From: an uncultured Aquabacterium sp.
Lineage (GTDB): Bacteria > Pseudomonadota > Gammaproteobacteria > Burkholderiales > Burkholderiaceae_C
Length of the DNA stretch: 42,363 nucleotides
Direction: 5' to 3'
NCBI RefSeq assembly: GCF_947366995.1
Contig: NZ_CANBCC010000032.1
Location: 1 to 42,363 of the forward strand
The notes beneath the pieces are model-generated. The model was not told where the DNA came from. It worked only from the letters and a program-made list of their open reading frames with translations, and made no database searches. The position numbers and the translations under genes are program-made. Below, one piece after another: positions 32,470 to 41,625 of this stretch (positions are counted from its first letter, which is position 1; every line of letters starts with the position of its first letter).

Positions 32470-32636
32470 CAGCCGGTCCGCCGCCTGAGCAGGCGCGGTT
32501 CACAGGCTTTGCGTCCTTCCCCTCAAGGCAGCACCGCTTTCCAGGCCGATTTCGGCAACGCGGCCCTGGGGGTGACATCAGATGACATCGGGCAGGGCCC
32601 CTGGCGGCCGTGCCCTGGGCTTGGAGGCCCAGCACC
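32470..32636 (+). promoter_or_regulatory. trpE: Probable trpE attenuator with RBS-containing hairpin
   Basis: Between leader peptide and trpE are several inverted repeats: CGCCTG/CAGGCG at 32482-32495, an imperfect CCAGGCCG/CGGCCCTGG stem around 32541-32569, CAGGGC/GCCCTG around 32593-32617, and CTGGGC/GCCCAG at 32615-32620 and 32627-32632. The last puts the GGAGG ribosome site of trpE in its loop and shares bases with the preceding stem, so the two can be alternatives. No T-run follows, so control may act on trpE translation or through Rho rather than an intrinsic terminator. Confidence 0.5.
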
Positions 32637-34115
32637 ATGATTACCGAAACCGAGTTCAATGCCCTGGCCGCACAAGGCCACAACCGCATCCCCCTGGTCG
32701 CCCAGGCCCTGGCCGACCTCGACACCCCGCTGTCGCTGTACCTCAAGCTCACGCAAGGCCGGCCCTTGAGCTTTCTGCTCGAGTCGGTCGTGGGGGGCGA
32801 GCGCTTCGGGCGCTACTCCTTCGTCGGTCTGCCCGCGCGCACGCTGGTGCGCTCCACCGGCCGTGCGGTCGAGGTCGTGACCGACGGCCACGTGGTCGAG
32901 CGCCACGACACCAACCCGCTCGATTTCATCGCCGAGTACCAGCAGCGCTTCAAGGCGGCAGTGCCGAAAGGCCTGCCCCGTTTCTGCGGGGGGCTGGCTG
33001 GCTACTTCGGCTATGACACCGTGCGCCACATCGAACACCGTCTGGCGAACACCCACAAGCCTGGCGGCATCGGCACGCCGGACATCCTGCTGCTGCAGTG
33101 CGAGGAACTGGCGGTCATCGACAACCTCGCTGACCGCCTCTTCCTGATCGTCTACGCCGATCCGGCCCAGCCCGGCGCTTACGATCGCGCAGCCGCCCGC
33201 ATCGCCGAGTTGCAGGCGCAGCTTCACGCCGTGGTGCCGGTGCCGCCCATTACCCCCACCGAGTCCCATCCGGTCGAGCGTCACTTCGCCAAGGCCGATT
33301 TCGAGGCCGCGGTGCGCAAGTGCAAGGAGTACATCGCCGCCGGCGACTGCATGCAGGTCGTGATCGGCCAGCGCCTGCAAAAGCGCTTCACGGCGTCCCC
33401 GCTGACGCTGTACCGCGCGCTGCGCTCGCTCAACCCGAGCCCCTACATGTACTACTACGACATGGGCGACCACCATGTCGTCGGCTCCAGCCCCGAGATC
33501 CTGGTGCGCCAGGAGCGCAACGCCGAAGGCGGCGAAACCGTCACCATCCGTCCGATTGCCGGCACACGCCCGCGTGGCGCCACCCCCGAGCAGGACCAGG
33601 CCAACGAAGTCGAGCTGCTGGCTGACCCGAAGGAGCGCGCCGAGCACGTCATGCTGATCGACCTGGCGCGCAACGACATCGGCCGCATCGCCAAGACCGG
33701 TTCGGTCAAGGTCACCGAGGCGTTTGGCATCGAGCGCTATTCGCACGTCATGCACATCGTCAGCAACGTGGAGGGCGACCTCAAGGATGGCATGACCGGG
33801 CTCGATGTGCTGCGCGCCAGCTTCCCGGCCGGCACGCTGAGCGGCGCGCCCAAGATCCGCGCGATGGAGATCATCGACGAGCTCGAGCCCGTGCAGCGCG
33901 GTGTCTACGGCGGCGCCGTCGGCTACCTGAGCTTTGCCGGCGACATGGACGTCGCCATTGCCATCCGCACCGGTGTCATCAAGGACCAGACGCTGTACGT
34001 GCAGGCCGGTGCCGGCGTCGTGGCCGATTCGGTGCCCGAGCTGGAATGGAAGGAAACCGAGGTCAAGGCCCGCGCGGTGGTGCGCGCCGCCGAGATGGCC
34101 GAGCAGGGACTGTGA
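32637..34115 (+). CDS. trpE: Anthranilate synthase component I
   Basis: 492 aa from the ATG at 32637 with GGAGG ten bases before it. The N-terminal domain carries the tryptophan feedback-inhibition motif LLES (47-50) in [20 protein letters not shown]. The C-terminal chorismate-binding domain includes [19 protein letters not shown]-type residues, [43 protein letters not shown] and [20 protein letters not shown]. TrpE converts chorismate to anthranilate with ammonia supplied by TrpG. It is encoded alone after its own leader. The glutamine amidotransferase subunit starts 1.5 kb further on, beyond an antisense acyltransferase gene. Confidence 0.98.
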   Translation: MITETEFNALAAQGHNRIPLVAQALADLDTPLSLYLKLTQGRPLSFLLESVVGGERFGRYSFVGLPARTLVRSTGRAVEVVTDGHVVERHDTNPLDFIAEYQQRFKAAVPKGLPRFCGGLAGYFGYDTVRHIEHRLANTHKPGGIGTPDILLLQCEELAVIDNLADRLFLIVYADPAQPGAYDRAAARIAELQAQLHAVVPVPPITPTESHPVERHFAKADFEAAVRKCKEYIAAGDCMQVVIGQRLQKRFTASPLTLYRALRSLNPSPYMYYYDMGDHHVVGSSPEILVRQERNAEGGETVTIRPIAGTRPRGATPEQDQANEVELLADPKERAEHVMLIDLARNDIGRIAKTGSVKVTEAFGIERYSHVMHIVSNVEGDLKDGMTGLDVLRASFPAGTLSGAPKIRAMEIIDELEPVQRGVYGGAVGYLSFAGDMDVAIAIRTGVIKDQTLYVQAGAGVVADSVPELEWKETEVKARAVVRAAEMAEQGL

Positions 34116-34129
34116 GCCGCTGAGCGGCC

Positions 34130-35305
34130 TCAGCGCAGCAGGCGTGTCCGCAGGGCCGCCTGCGCCGGCATCTCGATCAGTCGGTACACGGGCACGGCCA
34201 GCGCAAACGTCACCACCAGGTAGCCCAGCAGCCAGAAGGGCGAGCCCAGCGGCAGACGGTCAGGCTGTCCGCCGCTGAGCAGCGCCACGGCGAGCTGCAG
34301 CGGGTAGTGCAGCAGGTAGCTCGCGTAGGTGGTATGGCCCAGCGTGCCGATCAGGTTGGCCAGGCGCCCCGGGCGCGGCTGCACGCCGCGCAACAACCCG
34401 AGCATAGCCAACGGGGCGAGCAGCGCCACGTAGAACATCGGCCGGAGCAAGCCGAACGCCGTCGCTGCCGTGCCGAGGACCAGCAGCAGCGCGCCCGCCA
34501 CCACACTGCCGCGTTGAAAGCCTGTCGGCAACCGGCCGAGCGCCTGGTGGGCCAGGTGCGTCAGTGCACCCAGGTAGAAGAAGAACACGCACAGCACCAG
34601 CGGGTGCTCGGTGAGGCGGCTGGCGTACACCGCCCCCGCCATGCCGATGATGGCGACCACGTGCCACGTGCGCGTCCAACCCAGCCGGCACAGCGCGTAG
34701 AACAGCCCATACGCCAGGACCTCGATCGAAACACTCCAGATCGGGCCGTTGAACGACCACTCGCTGCGGCCGGGCCAGTCGCTGGCCAGGAACAGGTGCA
34801 GCACGAAGTGCTTCAGGTCGTTGTACTGGTAGACGTAGTCCACGCCATGCTGAGCGCGGTACAGCCACGCCATGCCGGCCACTGCCAGCAGCGTCAGCAG
34901 GTGCAGGGGGTAAAGCCTCGAGAAGCGCAGCGCGGCAAAGCGCCACGCCGGAACCCGTCCCTCGGACACGGGGCGCGCGTACTTCCAGAAAAAGATGAAG
35001 CCCGACAAGGCCCAGAACACCTGCACGCCGAGCCAGCCGGCTTCATAGAAGGGCTTCAACAGCGCATACAGCGGTTGCCCCTCGATGTGAAAGCCCTGGT
35101 GCGCCGTGCCACGCACATAAAAATGGTTGTAGTGCCACAGCAGCACGGACACGGCGCATGCAAAGCGCAGGAGCTCCAGGCCGAGCAACGTGGGCTCGGC
35201 CGCCACACGGGCGCCGGCAGGAGCGGAGGTAGAGGCCACCGGCACGGTGGAAGCGGAAGGAGCGGACACGCGGTGGCGGGGAGCGAGGAGTCGTGGACGC
35301 GCCAT
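34130..35305 (-). CDS. Acyltransferase-3 family membrane protein
   Basis: 391 aa from the ATG at 35305; two further in-frame upstream ATGs make the start uncertain. A Ser/Pro/Ala-rich N-terminus precedes about ten transmembrane helices. The family landmark is ELLRFACAVSVLLWHYNHFY, with Arg and His in the first helix region, followed by GWLGVQVFWALSGFIFFW and RFSRLYPLHLLTL. Members O-acylate sugars of lipopolysaccharide, exopolysaccharide or other envelope lipids. It lies antisense between trpE and trpG, and an exopolysaccharide cluster begins 4.4 kb downstream, so a surface-glycan substrate is plausible but unproven. Confidence 0.9.
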   Translation of the reverse strand: MARPRLLAPRHRVSAPSASTVPVASTSAPAGARVAAEPTLLGLELLRFACAVSVLLWHYNHFYVRGTAHQGFHIEGQPLYALLKPFYEAGWLGVQVFWALSGFIFFWKYARPVSEGRVPAWRFAALRFSRLYPLHLLTLLAVAGMAWLYRAQHGVDYVYQYNDLKHFVLHLFLASDWPGRSEWSFNGPIWSVSIEVLAYGLFYALCRLGWTRTWHVVAIIGMAGAVYASRLTEHPLVLCVFFFYLGALTHLAHQALGRLPTGFQRGSVVAGALLLVLGTAATAFGLLRPMFYVALLAPLAMLGLLRGVQPRPGRLANLIGTLGHTTYASYLLHYPLQLAVALLSGGQPDRLPLGSPFWLLGYLVVTFALAVPVYRLIEMPAQAALRTRLLR

Positions 35306-35394
35306 CTTGGCACGAGGGTCGGTGTCATGGCTGCGACGGCCCGCCCCCGCAATCAGGGCCATGTCGACACGGGGCCACACGGCCGGACAGCCCA

Positions 35395-35409
35395 TGTAGA
35401 ATCATCCGC
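35395..35409 (+). promoter_or_regulatory. Promoter element for trpL2-trpGDC
   Basis: A TAGAAT -10 element (35397-35402, TG just before it) lies seven bases before the ATG of the second leader peptide. GCCACA, 17 bases upstream at 35374-35379, matches only the ACA half of a -35. As with the trpE leader, transcription would start at or beside the ATG. Confidence 0.5.
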
Positions 35410-35460
35410 ATGCAGCAACCCTCGGACTTCCTCCGCCTGATGCACCGCTGGTGGCGGTGA
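35410..35460 (+). CDS. trpL: Trp leader peptide upstream of trpG (trpL2)
   Basis: A 16-codon frame, MQQPSDFLRLMHRWWR, with adjacent TGG codons at 35449 and 35452 just before the TGA. A short peptide with tandem Trp and nothing else recognisable, placed between a promoter-like element and trpGDC, is the expected form of an attenuation leader. No Shine-Dalgarno sequence precedes it, consistent with a leaderless start. Confidence 0.8.
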   Translation: MQQPSDFLRLMHRWWR

Positions 35461-35600
35461 CGCCAGACAGACACGCTTGCCTCTGCGGCCGGTCCCCACC
35501 GGTGCGCCACCTGATCAGAGGCCCCGAGGGGGGACGTCACGGCGTCTGAACCGTGCACCGAAGGCGGCCTGCCCGCCCCATGAACCACCTCCACACAGGA
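35461..35600 (+). promoter_or_regulatory. trpG: Probable trpGDC attenuator, alternative hairpins
   Basis: Right after the leader stop, GCCTCTG (35479-35485) can pair with CAGAGGC (35516-35522) and encloses an internal CCGGT/ACCGG hairpin (35489-35493, 35498-35502). Next to these lie a CCCC/GGGG hairpin around 35523-35532 and a GACG/CGTC stem just beyond. Competing stems immediately after tandem Trp codons are what an attenuator needs. No clear T-run is present. Confidence 0.5.
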
Positions 35601-35607
35601 CGTGCCC

Positions 35608-36192
35608 ATGCTGCTCATGATCGACAACTACGACAGTTTCACCTTCAACCTGGTGCAGTACTTCTGCGAACTGGGCGAAGAGGTTAAGGTCGTTCGCAAC
35701 GACGAAATCACCCTCGACGACATTGCCGCGCTGAAGCCGGACCGTCTGGTGCTCTCGCCTGGCCCGTGTTCGCCCGCAGAGGCCGGCGTGTGCGTGCCAG
35801 CGCTGCAGCGCTTCACCGGCCAGCTGCCCATCCTGGGCGTGTGCCTGGGCCACCAGAGCATCGGTGCGGCGCTCGGCGGCCACGTGATCCGCGCCCAGGT
35901 GCAGATGCACGGCAAGACCAGCGTCATCCACACCGACCAGAAGGGTGTTTACGCCGGCCTGCCCGCCGAGTTCACCGTGATCCGCTACCACTCGCTGGCC
36001 ATCGAGCGGGCCACCCTGCCCGAGTGCCTGGAAATCACCTCTTGGACGGACGACGGCGAGATCATGGGGGTGCGCCACAAGGGCCCGCAGACCGACCCGA
36101 ACTTCGCGCCGCTCGAAGGCGTGCAGTTCCACCCCGAATCGATCCTGACCGAGCACGGCCACGCCATGCTCAAGAACTTCCTGACGATGTGA
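35608..36192 (+). CDS. trpG: Anthranilate synthase component II (glutamine amidotransferase)
   Basis: 194 aa from the ATG at 35608 (AGGA seven bases upstream). A GTG six bases earlier is a weaker choice. It is a class I glutamine amidotransferase: [14 protein letters not shown] at the start, oxyanion LSPGPCSP, nucleophile Cys79 in LGVCLGHQS, and the His-Glu pair in [14 protein letters not shown]. It supplies ammonia to TrpE. It is the first gene of trpG-trpD-trpC, with 10 nt to trpD, and is not fused to TrpD. Confidence 0.97.
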   Translation: MLLMIDNYDSFTFNLVQYFCELGEEVKVVRNDEITLDDIAALKPDRLVLSPGPCSPAEAGVCVPALQRFTGQLPILGVCLGHQSIGAALGGHVIRAQVQMHGKTSVIHTDQKGVYAGLPAEFTVIRYHSLAIERATLPECLEITSWTDDGEIMGVRHKGPQTDPNFAPLEGVQFHPESILTEHGHAMLKNFLTM

Positions 36193-36202
36193 GGACGGCG
36201 TC

Positions 36203-37243
36203 ATGACGCAACTGACCGACCAGCAGGCGCTGCAACGCGTCATCGAGCACCGCGAGATCTTCCACGACGAGATGCTGGGGCTGATGCGCCGCATCATGCA
36301 GGGCGAGATGTCGCCGGTCGTCATGGCCGCGCTGGTGACCGGTCTGCGCGTCAAGAAGGAAACCGTGGGCGAGCTGTCGGCGGCCGCGCAGGTGATGCGC
36401 GAGTTCGCCACCCCGGTGCAGGTTGACGACACCGCGAACCTCATCGACCTGTGCGGCACCGGTGGGGACGGCGCCCACACCTTCAACATCTCGACGACGG
36501 CGATGTTCGTGGCCGCGGCGGCCGGCGCCCGCGTGGCCAAGCACGGCGGCCGCAGCGTGTCGTCCAGCACCGGCAGCGCCGATGTGCTCGAGGCCCTGGG
36601 TGCCTACATCAACCTGAACCCCGAACAGGTGGCCAGCTGCCTGGCCGACACCGGCGTGGGCTTCATGTTTGCTCCCAACCACCATGGCGCCATGAAGCAC
36701 GCCGCCCCCGTCCGCAAGGAGTTGGGCGTGCGCACCATGTTCAACATCCTCGGGCCCTTGACCAACCCGGCCGGTGCGCCCAACCAGCTGATGGGTGTGT
36801 TTCACCCCGATCTGGTCGGCATCCAGGCCCGCGTGCTGCAGCGCCTGGGTTCGCGCCACGTGATGGTGGTGCACGGTTGCGACGGACTGGATGAGATCAC
36901 GTTGGCCGGCCCGACCATGGTGGCCGAGCTGAAGAACGGCCAGGTCGACGAGTACACCATCACGCCCGAGCAGTTCGGGATGGCCGAGCACGACGGCTCG
37001 GCGCTGAAGGCCCACAACCGCGAGGCGTCGGTGGCCATCGTGCAGCGCGTGCTGGCCAACGAGGCGGGTCCCGCCCGCGACATCGTGCTGCTCAACGCGG
37101 GTGCCGCGCTGTATGCATCTGACGTGGCCGACACGCTGGCCGATGGCGTCGAACGCGCCCGCGAGGCCCTGGCCAGCGGCCGGGCCCGCGACACGCTGAA
37201 CCGATTCGTGCAGGCCACCCAGGCCTTCGCTCCCCGCGCCTGA
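36203..37243 (+). CDS. trpD: Anthranilate phosphoribosyltransferase
   Basis: 346 aa. The PRPP-binding glycine-rich loop [17 protein letters not shown] lies around residues 83-99, the anthranilate-site [21 protein letters not shown] follows, and further on are [26 protein letters not shown] and [10 protein letters not shown]. It transfers the phosphoribosyl group of PRPP to anthranilate, the second tryptophan-specific step. It lies between trpG and trpC in the same operon. Confidence 0.98.
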   Translation: MTQLTDQQALQRVIEHREIFHDEMLGLMRRIMQGEMSPVVMAALVTGLRVKKETVGELSAAAQVMREFATPVQVDDTANLIDLCGTGGDGAHTFNISTTAMFVAAAAGARVAKHGGRSVSSSTGSADVLEALGAYINLNPEQVASCLADTGVGFMFAPNHHGAMKHAAPVRKELGVRTMFNILGPLTNPAGAPNQLMGVFHPDLVGIQARVLQRLGSRHVMVVHGCDGLDEITLAGPTMVAELKNGQVDEYTITPEQFGMAEHDGSALKAHNREASVAIVQRVLANEAGPARDIVLLNAGAALYASDVADTLADGVERAREALASGRARDTLNRFVQATQAFAPRA

Positions 37244-37278
37244 CGCGCGCCCCGACCCTCCGAGCCCGATTGCGCACC

Positions 37279-38079
37279 ATGTCCGACATCCTCGACAAGA
37301 TCAACGCCGTCAAGCACGAAGAAGTGGCCGCCGCGCGCCAGCGCAAGCCGCTGCAGGCCGTGCGTGAGGAGGCCGAGGCCCGTCATCGCGCCGGCCACGA
37401 CCACCGCGACTTCGTCGGGGCCCTGCGCGCGAAGATCGCCGCCGGCCGCCCGGGCGTCATCGCCGAAGTGAAAAAGGCCAGCCCGAGCAAGGGCGTGCTG
37501 CGCGAGCATTTCGTGCCGGCCGACATCGCCCGCAGCTACGCCGAGCACGGTGCTGCCTGCCTCAGTGTGCTCACCGACGAGCGCTTCTTTCAGGGCCACG
37601 CCGATTACCTGAAGCAGGCCCGTGCTGCGTGCGCGCTGCCGGCCCTGCGCAAGGACTTCCTGGTTGACGAATACCAGGTGTTCGAAGCCGCAGCCTGGGG
37701 CGCCGACGCCATCCTCCTGATTGCCGCCAGCCTGACCGATGCACAGATGGCCGACTTCGAGGCCGTGGCCCATGGGCTGGGCCTGGCGGTGCTGGTCGAG
37801 GTGCACGATGGTGACGAGCTCGACCGGGCGCTGAAGCTCAAGACCCCGCTGGTGGGCATCAACAACCGCAACCTGCGCACTTTCGAGGTCACGCTGGACA
37901 CCACGCTGGGCCTGCTGCCCCGCGTGCCGGCCGACCGCCTGCTGGTGACCGAATCCGGCATCCTGGGCGCCGACGACGTGCGCCGCATGCGCGAGGCCCA
38001 TGTGCACGCCTTCCTGGTGGGCGAGGCCTTCATGCGCCAGCCTGACCCCGGCGTGGCGCTGGCCACGCTGTTTGCCTGA
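37279..38079 (+). CDS. trpC: Indole-3-glycerol-phosphate synthase
   Basis: 266 aa from the ATG at 37279. It is a TIM barrel with [17 protein letters not shown] (catalytic Lys), the [11 protein letters not shown] strand, [25 protein letters not shown] and [16 protein letters not shown]. It decarboxylates and closes the ring of CdRP to give indole-3-glycerol phosphate. It is not fused to TrpF. ung follows 10 nt after its stop, so the operon reads through into DNA repair. Confidence 0.98.
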   Translation: MSDILDKINAVKHEEVAAARQRKPLQAVREEAEARHRAGHDHRDFVGALRAKIAAGRPGVIAEVKKASPSKGVLREHFVPADIARSYAEHGAACLSVLTDERFFQGHADYLKQARAACALPALRKDFLVDEYQVFEAAAWGADAILLIAASLTDAQMADFEAVAHGLGLAVLVEVHDGDELDRALKLKTPLVGINNRNLRTFEVTLDTTLGLLPRVPADRLLVTESGILGADDVRRMREAHVHAFLVGEAFMRQPDPGVALATLFA

Positions 38080-38089
38080 GGATCAGCGG

Positions 38090-38881
38090 GTGAGCCAGTC
38101 CGACCTGTTCGGTGCCGCCGAGGGGCAGCCGTCGATGTCCGATGCCGCTGAAACGCGGCCTGTCGCGCTGGCGGCACGGCTGGCAGACCTGTTCGACGCC
38201 GTGCCGCCTGACTGGCGGCCGCTCACCGATGCCTTTCGTGCCTCACCGGCTGGGCAGGCGCTGATATCGCGCGTCGACGCGGCCCGTGAAGCGGGCGCCG
38301 TGATTTATCCGGCCGACGTGTTCGCGGCCCTGCACCACACCCGCCGTGCCGACGTGCGCGTCGTGATCCTGGGGCAGGACCCGTACCATGGCCCCGGTCA
38401 GGCGCATGGCCTCGCGTTTTCCGTGCAGCCGGGGGTGGCCATCCCGCCCAGCCTGCGTAACATCCGCAAAGAGGTCCAGCGCGACCTCGGCTTGCCTGCG
38501 CCGGCGCATGGCAGCCTCACGGCCTGGGCCGACCGCGGCGTGCTGCTGCTCAACACCGTGCTCACGGTGGAGCAGGGCCAGGCGGCCAGCCATGCCGGTT
38601 GGGGCTGGGAGGCGCTGACCGACGCGCTGATCGCCGCCGTGGCGGCCGACCCCGGCCCGCGCGTGTTCATGCTGTGGGGCGCGCACGCGCAGCGCAAGCT
38701 GGCGCTGATCGAAGCGGCCGGCGAAGCCCGGTCTGGCGAGATCCGGGTGCTGCAGAGCAACCATCCGTCCCCGTTGTCGGCCACGCGGGGCCCCGTGCCC
38801 TTCGTGGGCAACGGGCACTTCGGGGCCGCACACGACTTCTGGGCCGCGCACGGGCACCACCTGGACTGGGCTTTCAGCTGA
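38090..38881 (+). CDS. ung: Uracil-DNA glycosylase, family 1
   Basis: 263 aa from a GTG at 38090, chosen because GAGGA lies seven bases upstream. An in-frame ATG 15 codons later would drop the N-terminal VSQSDLFG, which matches a sliding-clamp-binding motif. Catalytic motifs are [22 protein letters not shown] (Asp97 activates water) and SNHPSPLSA (His225). It excises uracil from DNA. It is the distal gene of the trpGDC operon, so its expression may follow tryptophan attenuation. Confidence 0.97.
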   Translation: MSQSDLFGAAEGQPSMSDAAETRPVALAARLADLFDAVPPDWRPLTDAFRASPAGQALISRVDAAREAGAVIYPADVFAALHHTRRADVRVVILGQDPYHGPGQAHGLAFSVQPGVAIPPSLRNIRKEVQRDLGLPAPAHGSLTAWADRGVLLLNTVLTVEQGQAASHAGWGWEALTDALIAAVAADPGPRVFMLWGAHAQRKLALIEAAGEARSGEIRVLQSNHPSPLSATRGPVPFVGNGHFGAAHDFWAAHGHHLDWAFS

Positions 38882-38895
38882 ACCCGGGCTGACCT

Positions 38896-39531
38896 TCAGC
38901 GGAAGTACCACTGCGTGTTGACGCCGACGTGGTCTGCGTCGATCCGCACACCTTGCACTTTGAAGTGCTCCTTCACGTAGCGCAGGCTCAAGCCCCAGCT
39001 CGGCGTCACCCGCCATTCGCCTTCCAGCACGACGCCAGGGGCGCTCTGGAGGTGGTAGGTGGCGTCGAAGCCGGTCACCTCCGTGCCGTCCGGTAGCGCG
39101 ACGTTGGCGTTCTTGTAGCGCAGCACGGGCCGGGTCGCGCGGCGCACCCCCACCCCCAGCGAGGCCCGGTCACTGAAGTGATAGAAGCCCAGCACCTCGA
39201 CCGGATAGCGCCGGAAGAAGACCCGGTCGTTGTCGATGCCGTTGGACTGGTCGTTGTGGATGCCGTAGCTGGCGCGCACGGACACCGGCATGTCGGCCAG
39301 GCGGAATGACAAGCCCACCCGGCCCTCGACGCCGGCCCCGGCGCTGATGTCCTCGTCGAACTCGGCGCCGCCGCCGCGCTGTCGGACCGTCACCGGAACC
39401 AGGGTTTCGCCCCCGCTCGTGTAACCGATTCCGACAAAAGGCCGCAGTGCAGCGGGCGAAGCCGTGCCCTGCTGGGCGTGAACCGTGGAAAAGACGCTGC
39501 ACAGCAGTGCGGCGGCGATGGTAAAGCGCAT
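38896..39531 (-). CDS. Outer-membrane beta-barrel protein, unassigned
   Basis: 211 aa from the ATG at 39531 with an AGGGA ribosome site. A signal peptide ends about residue 19 (FSTVHAQQ). The mature chain is a series of alternating hydrophobic strands (LRPFVGIGYTSGG, VEGRVGLSFRL, VSVRASYGIHN, ASLGVGVRRA, WGLSLRYVKEHF) and ends VNTQWYFR, like small eight-stranded outer-membrane barrels of the OmpW/YfaZ size. The last residue is Arg, not Phe. The function is unknown. It converges with ung and has its back to the exopolysaccharide genes. Confidence 0.75.
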   Translation of the reverse strand: MRFTIAAALLCSVFSTVHAQQGTASPAALRPFVGIGYTSGGETLVPVTVRQRGGGAEFDEDISAGAGVEGRVGLSFRLADMPVSVRASYGIHNDQSNGIDNDRVFFRRYPVEVLGFYHFSDRASLGVGVRRATRPVLRYKNANVALPDGTEVTGFDATYHLQSAPGVVLEGEWRVTPSWGLSLRYVKEHFKVQGVRIDADHVGVNTQWYFR

Positions 39532-39793
39532 GGCGTTCCCTGAATTGTGATGAAAGCGCAGACCCGATGATGCCCGCGGTAAGGGGGCAAGGGGCCCCAC
39601 GGGACCCCCGGGTTTTGTCGGATATGACACAAAGGCGGGATCGCCTCCACCGGATCAAGGGGGCGTCCGGAAAGCAGAACCGCGTTCAGAATCAACCTGT
39701 TACAGATGCACGCGCCACATCAAGTCGCGGCTGTTTTCAGATTGGGGCGGGTGCGCACGCGGTGTGCCTGCCCCCGACAGAAAGCCTCCCCTC

Positions 39794-40705
39794 ATGCCCA
39801 CCCCTCAGACGGCCCTGCGTCCTCAGCCCCCCTCGCTGGGTGTCGTGATCGTCAACTACCGAACTTACGATCTGACGATGCAGTGCGTGGCGTCGTTGCT
39901 GACCCATTCCATCGCAGCGGCGGGCGACATCGTGGTGGTCGACAACGATTCGCCCGACGGCTCCGGCGAGCGATTGCAGCGTGACCTGCCGGTCGGCGTA
40001 GTCACCGTGCTGTCGCGCTGCAATGGGGGATTCGGTGCGGGTGTCAACATCGGCGTGGCCGCCCTGCGCACGGACCTGGTGCTCGTGCTCAACCCCGACA
40101 CCTACTTTCGACGCAATCAGGTCGAAGCGGTGCAAGGCCTGTTTGCCCGGCACGAGCGCCTCGGCGTGGCCGGGCTCAAGCTCATCAACCCCGACGGTTC
40201 GCTGCAGTACTCGGCGCGGCGCTTCTACTCGCTGCCCGACATCCTGGCTCGGCGCACGGCACTCGGCCGGGTGGCGCCCCTGCGCCGCCTGGTGAACTCG
40301 CACCTGCTGAAGCGCAATTGGCGCGAAGGCCCGTTCGAAGCCGATTGGGTGATGGGCACGGGCTTCGTCGTGCGCCGCGCCGCATTCGAGGACGTCGGGC
40401 GCATGGATGAGGGCTATTTCCTGTATTTCGAGGAGGTCGACCTGTGCGCGCGCATGTGGGTCAAGGGCTGGCGCGTGATGGCGCTGCCCGAAGTCGAACT
40501 GGTGCACGAGCACCAGCGCCACAGCGCCGCCGGCATCTGGTCGAACTCCGGGCAGACCCACCTGCGCAGCATGGTCCGCTTCTTCCACAAGTTCGGCGTG
40601 CCCTGGCTGTGGCGCCCCCGGCGGGAGCAGATGCAGCGCGCTTACCACCGCTGGCGCCGCCAGTTCGACGAGGTGCACCGCGCCCGCCGTGACGCGGCCA
40701 CATGA
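39794..40705 (+). CDS. Glycosyltransferase family 2, rhamnosyltransferase-like
   Basis: 303 aa. The N-terminal GT-A fold begins LGVVIVNYRTYDLTMQCVASLL, with VVVDNDSPDGSGERL for nucleotide binding, NGGFGAGVNIG, and a LVLNPDTYF metal-binding region (NPD in place of DxD, as in WbbL-type enzymes). Later FEEVDLCARMWVKGW is the typical acceptor-side ED motif. There is no transmembrane segment. It probably adds a deoxyhexose to a lipid-linked surface polysaccharide. It is the first gene of the exopolysaccharide run that continues past the window. Confidence 0.9.
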   Translation: MPTPQTALRPQPPSLGVVIVNYRTYDLTMQCVASLLTHSIAAAGDIVVVDNDSPDGSGERLQRDLPVGVVTVLSRCNGGFGAGVNIGVAALRTDLVLVLNPDTYFRRNQVEAVQGLFARHERLGVAGLKLINPDGSLQYSARRFYSLPDILARRTALGRVAPLRRLVNSHLLKRNWREGPFEADWVMGTGFVVRRAAFEDVGRMDEGYFLYFEEVDLCARMWVKGWRVMALPEVELVHEHQRHSAAGIWSNSGQTHLRSMVRFFHKFGVPWLWRPRREQMQRAYHRWRRQFDEVHRARRDAAT

Positions 40706-40838
40706 ATGGGTGTGACGGCGTCGCCAGCACGGCGGCCCCTCGTATGATCGGACGAGGCCGTCCCGCCCCCGTGCGCCGGTCTTGCCCACCCCTAGCCCCA
40801 GACCTCGCAGTACCCGGACCGGGTGCTGGTGTGCCCCC

Positions 40839-41600
40839 ATGAAGCTTCCTCTGATCGCGCTCTGCCTGGCGGCCCTGTCGGCCTGCACGCCCATGGGCAA
40901 CCTGACCCCATCGGCCGAGATGGCCCGGCTGCGCGTGCTGACCCCGGCGGATGTGGCCCGCATGGCGGCCGAGCCGACCCGTGTCCACCCGGGCGACACC
41001 CTGCGCATCATCCGCGACGCCCAGGACGGTGCAATGGACCTGCGCAACCTCGTGGAAGACAGCCAGACCCAGCTTTACGTGGTGCGCCCGGACGGCAGTT
41101 TCTCCTACCGCCATGCGGGGCGTATCCAGGCCGGGGGCAAGACGCCGGACGAACTGGCGCAGACCTTGCGTGAGCGCCTCGCATCGGTCTACCGCGAGCC
41201 GGGGGTCACCATCAACATCGTCAGTTCGCCGAGCAGCAAGGTCGTCATCGGGGGGGCGGTGCGCACCCCCGCCGCATTCGACATGTCGGCCGTGGCCACA
41301 GTCGAACAGGGCCTGTTCGCCACCGGCGGCCTCCTGCCCTCGGCGGATCCGCGCCGCGTGGCCCTGCTGCGCCTGGACGACGCCCAGCGCTACCAGCTCT
41401 ACTTCATCGACTTCAGCGGCCTGCTCGACGGGGTGACCGGCCTGCCGACCCTGGCCTTCCGCCGCGGCGACATCCTGTTCGTGCCCAAGGCGTGGGCCGG
41501 CAACATGGGCGATGGGGTCGACGTGTACATCAACCAGCTGCTGCCATTCACCCGTTCGCTGGGTGTCAGCTACAGCTGGGGTGAGACCAAGATCAAGTGA
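40839..41600 (+). CDS. Polysaccharide export lipoprotein, Wza-type
   Basis: 253 aa from the ATG at 40839. The signal peptide has lipobox Cys16 (LAALSAC). A Poly_export domain (VHPGDTLRIIRDAQDG, LYVVRPDGSFSYRHAGRIQAGGKTPDELAQTLRERL) is followed by an SLBB-like unit (VVIGGAVRTPAAFDM) and a C-terminal region ending GVSYSWGETKIK. Members form the outer-membrane polysaccharide channel. It is shorter than Wza (about 380 aa), as in many GumB/EpsA-type proteins. It lies 25 nt before the chain-length gene. Confidence 0.92.
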   Translation: MKLPLIALCLAALSACTPMGNLTPSAEMARLRVLTPADVARMAAEPTRVHPGDTLRIIRDAQDGAMDLRNLVEDSQTQLYVVRPDGSFSYRHAGRIQAGGKTPDELAQTLRERLASVYREPGVTINIVSSPSSKVVIGGAVRTPAAFDMSAVATVEQGLFATGGLLPSADPRRVALLRLDDAQRYQLYFIDFSGLLDGVTGLPTLAFRRGDILFVPKAWAGNMGDGVDVYINQLLPFTRSLGVSYSWGETKIK

Positions 41601-41625
41601 CGACGCACGCGGCCCCCCTCAGACC

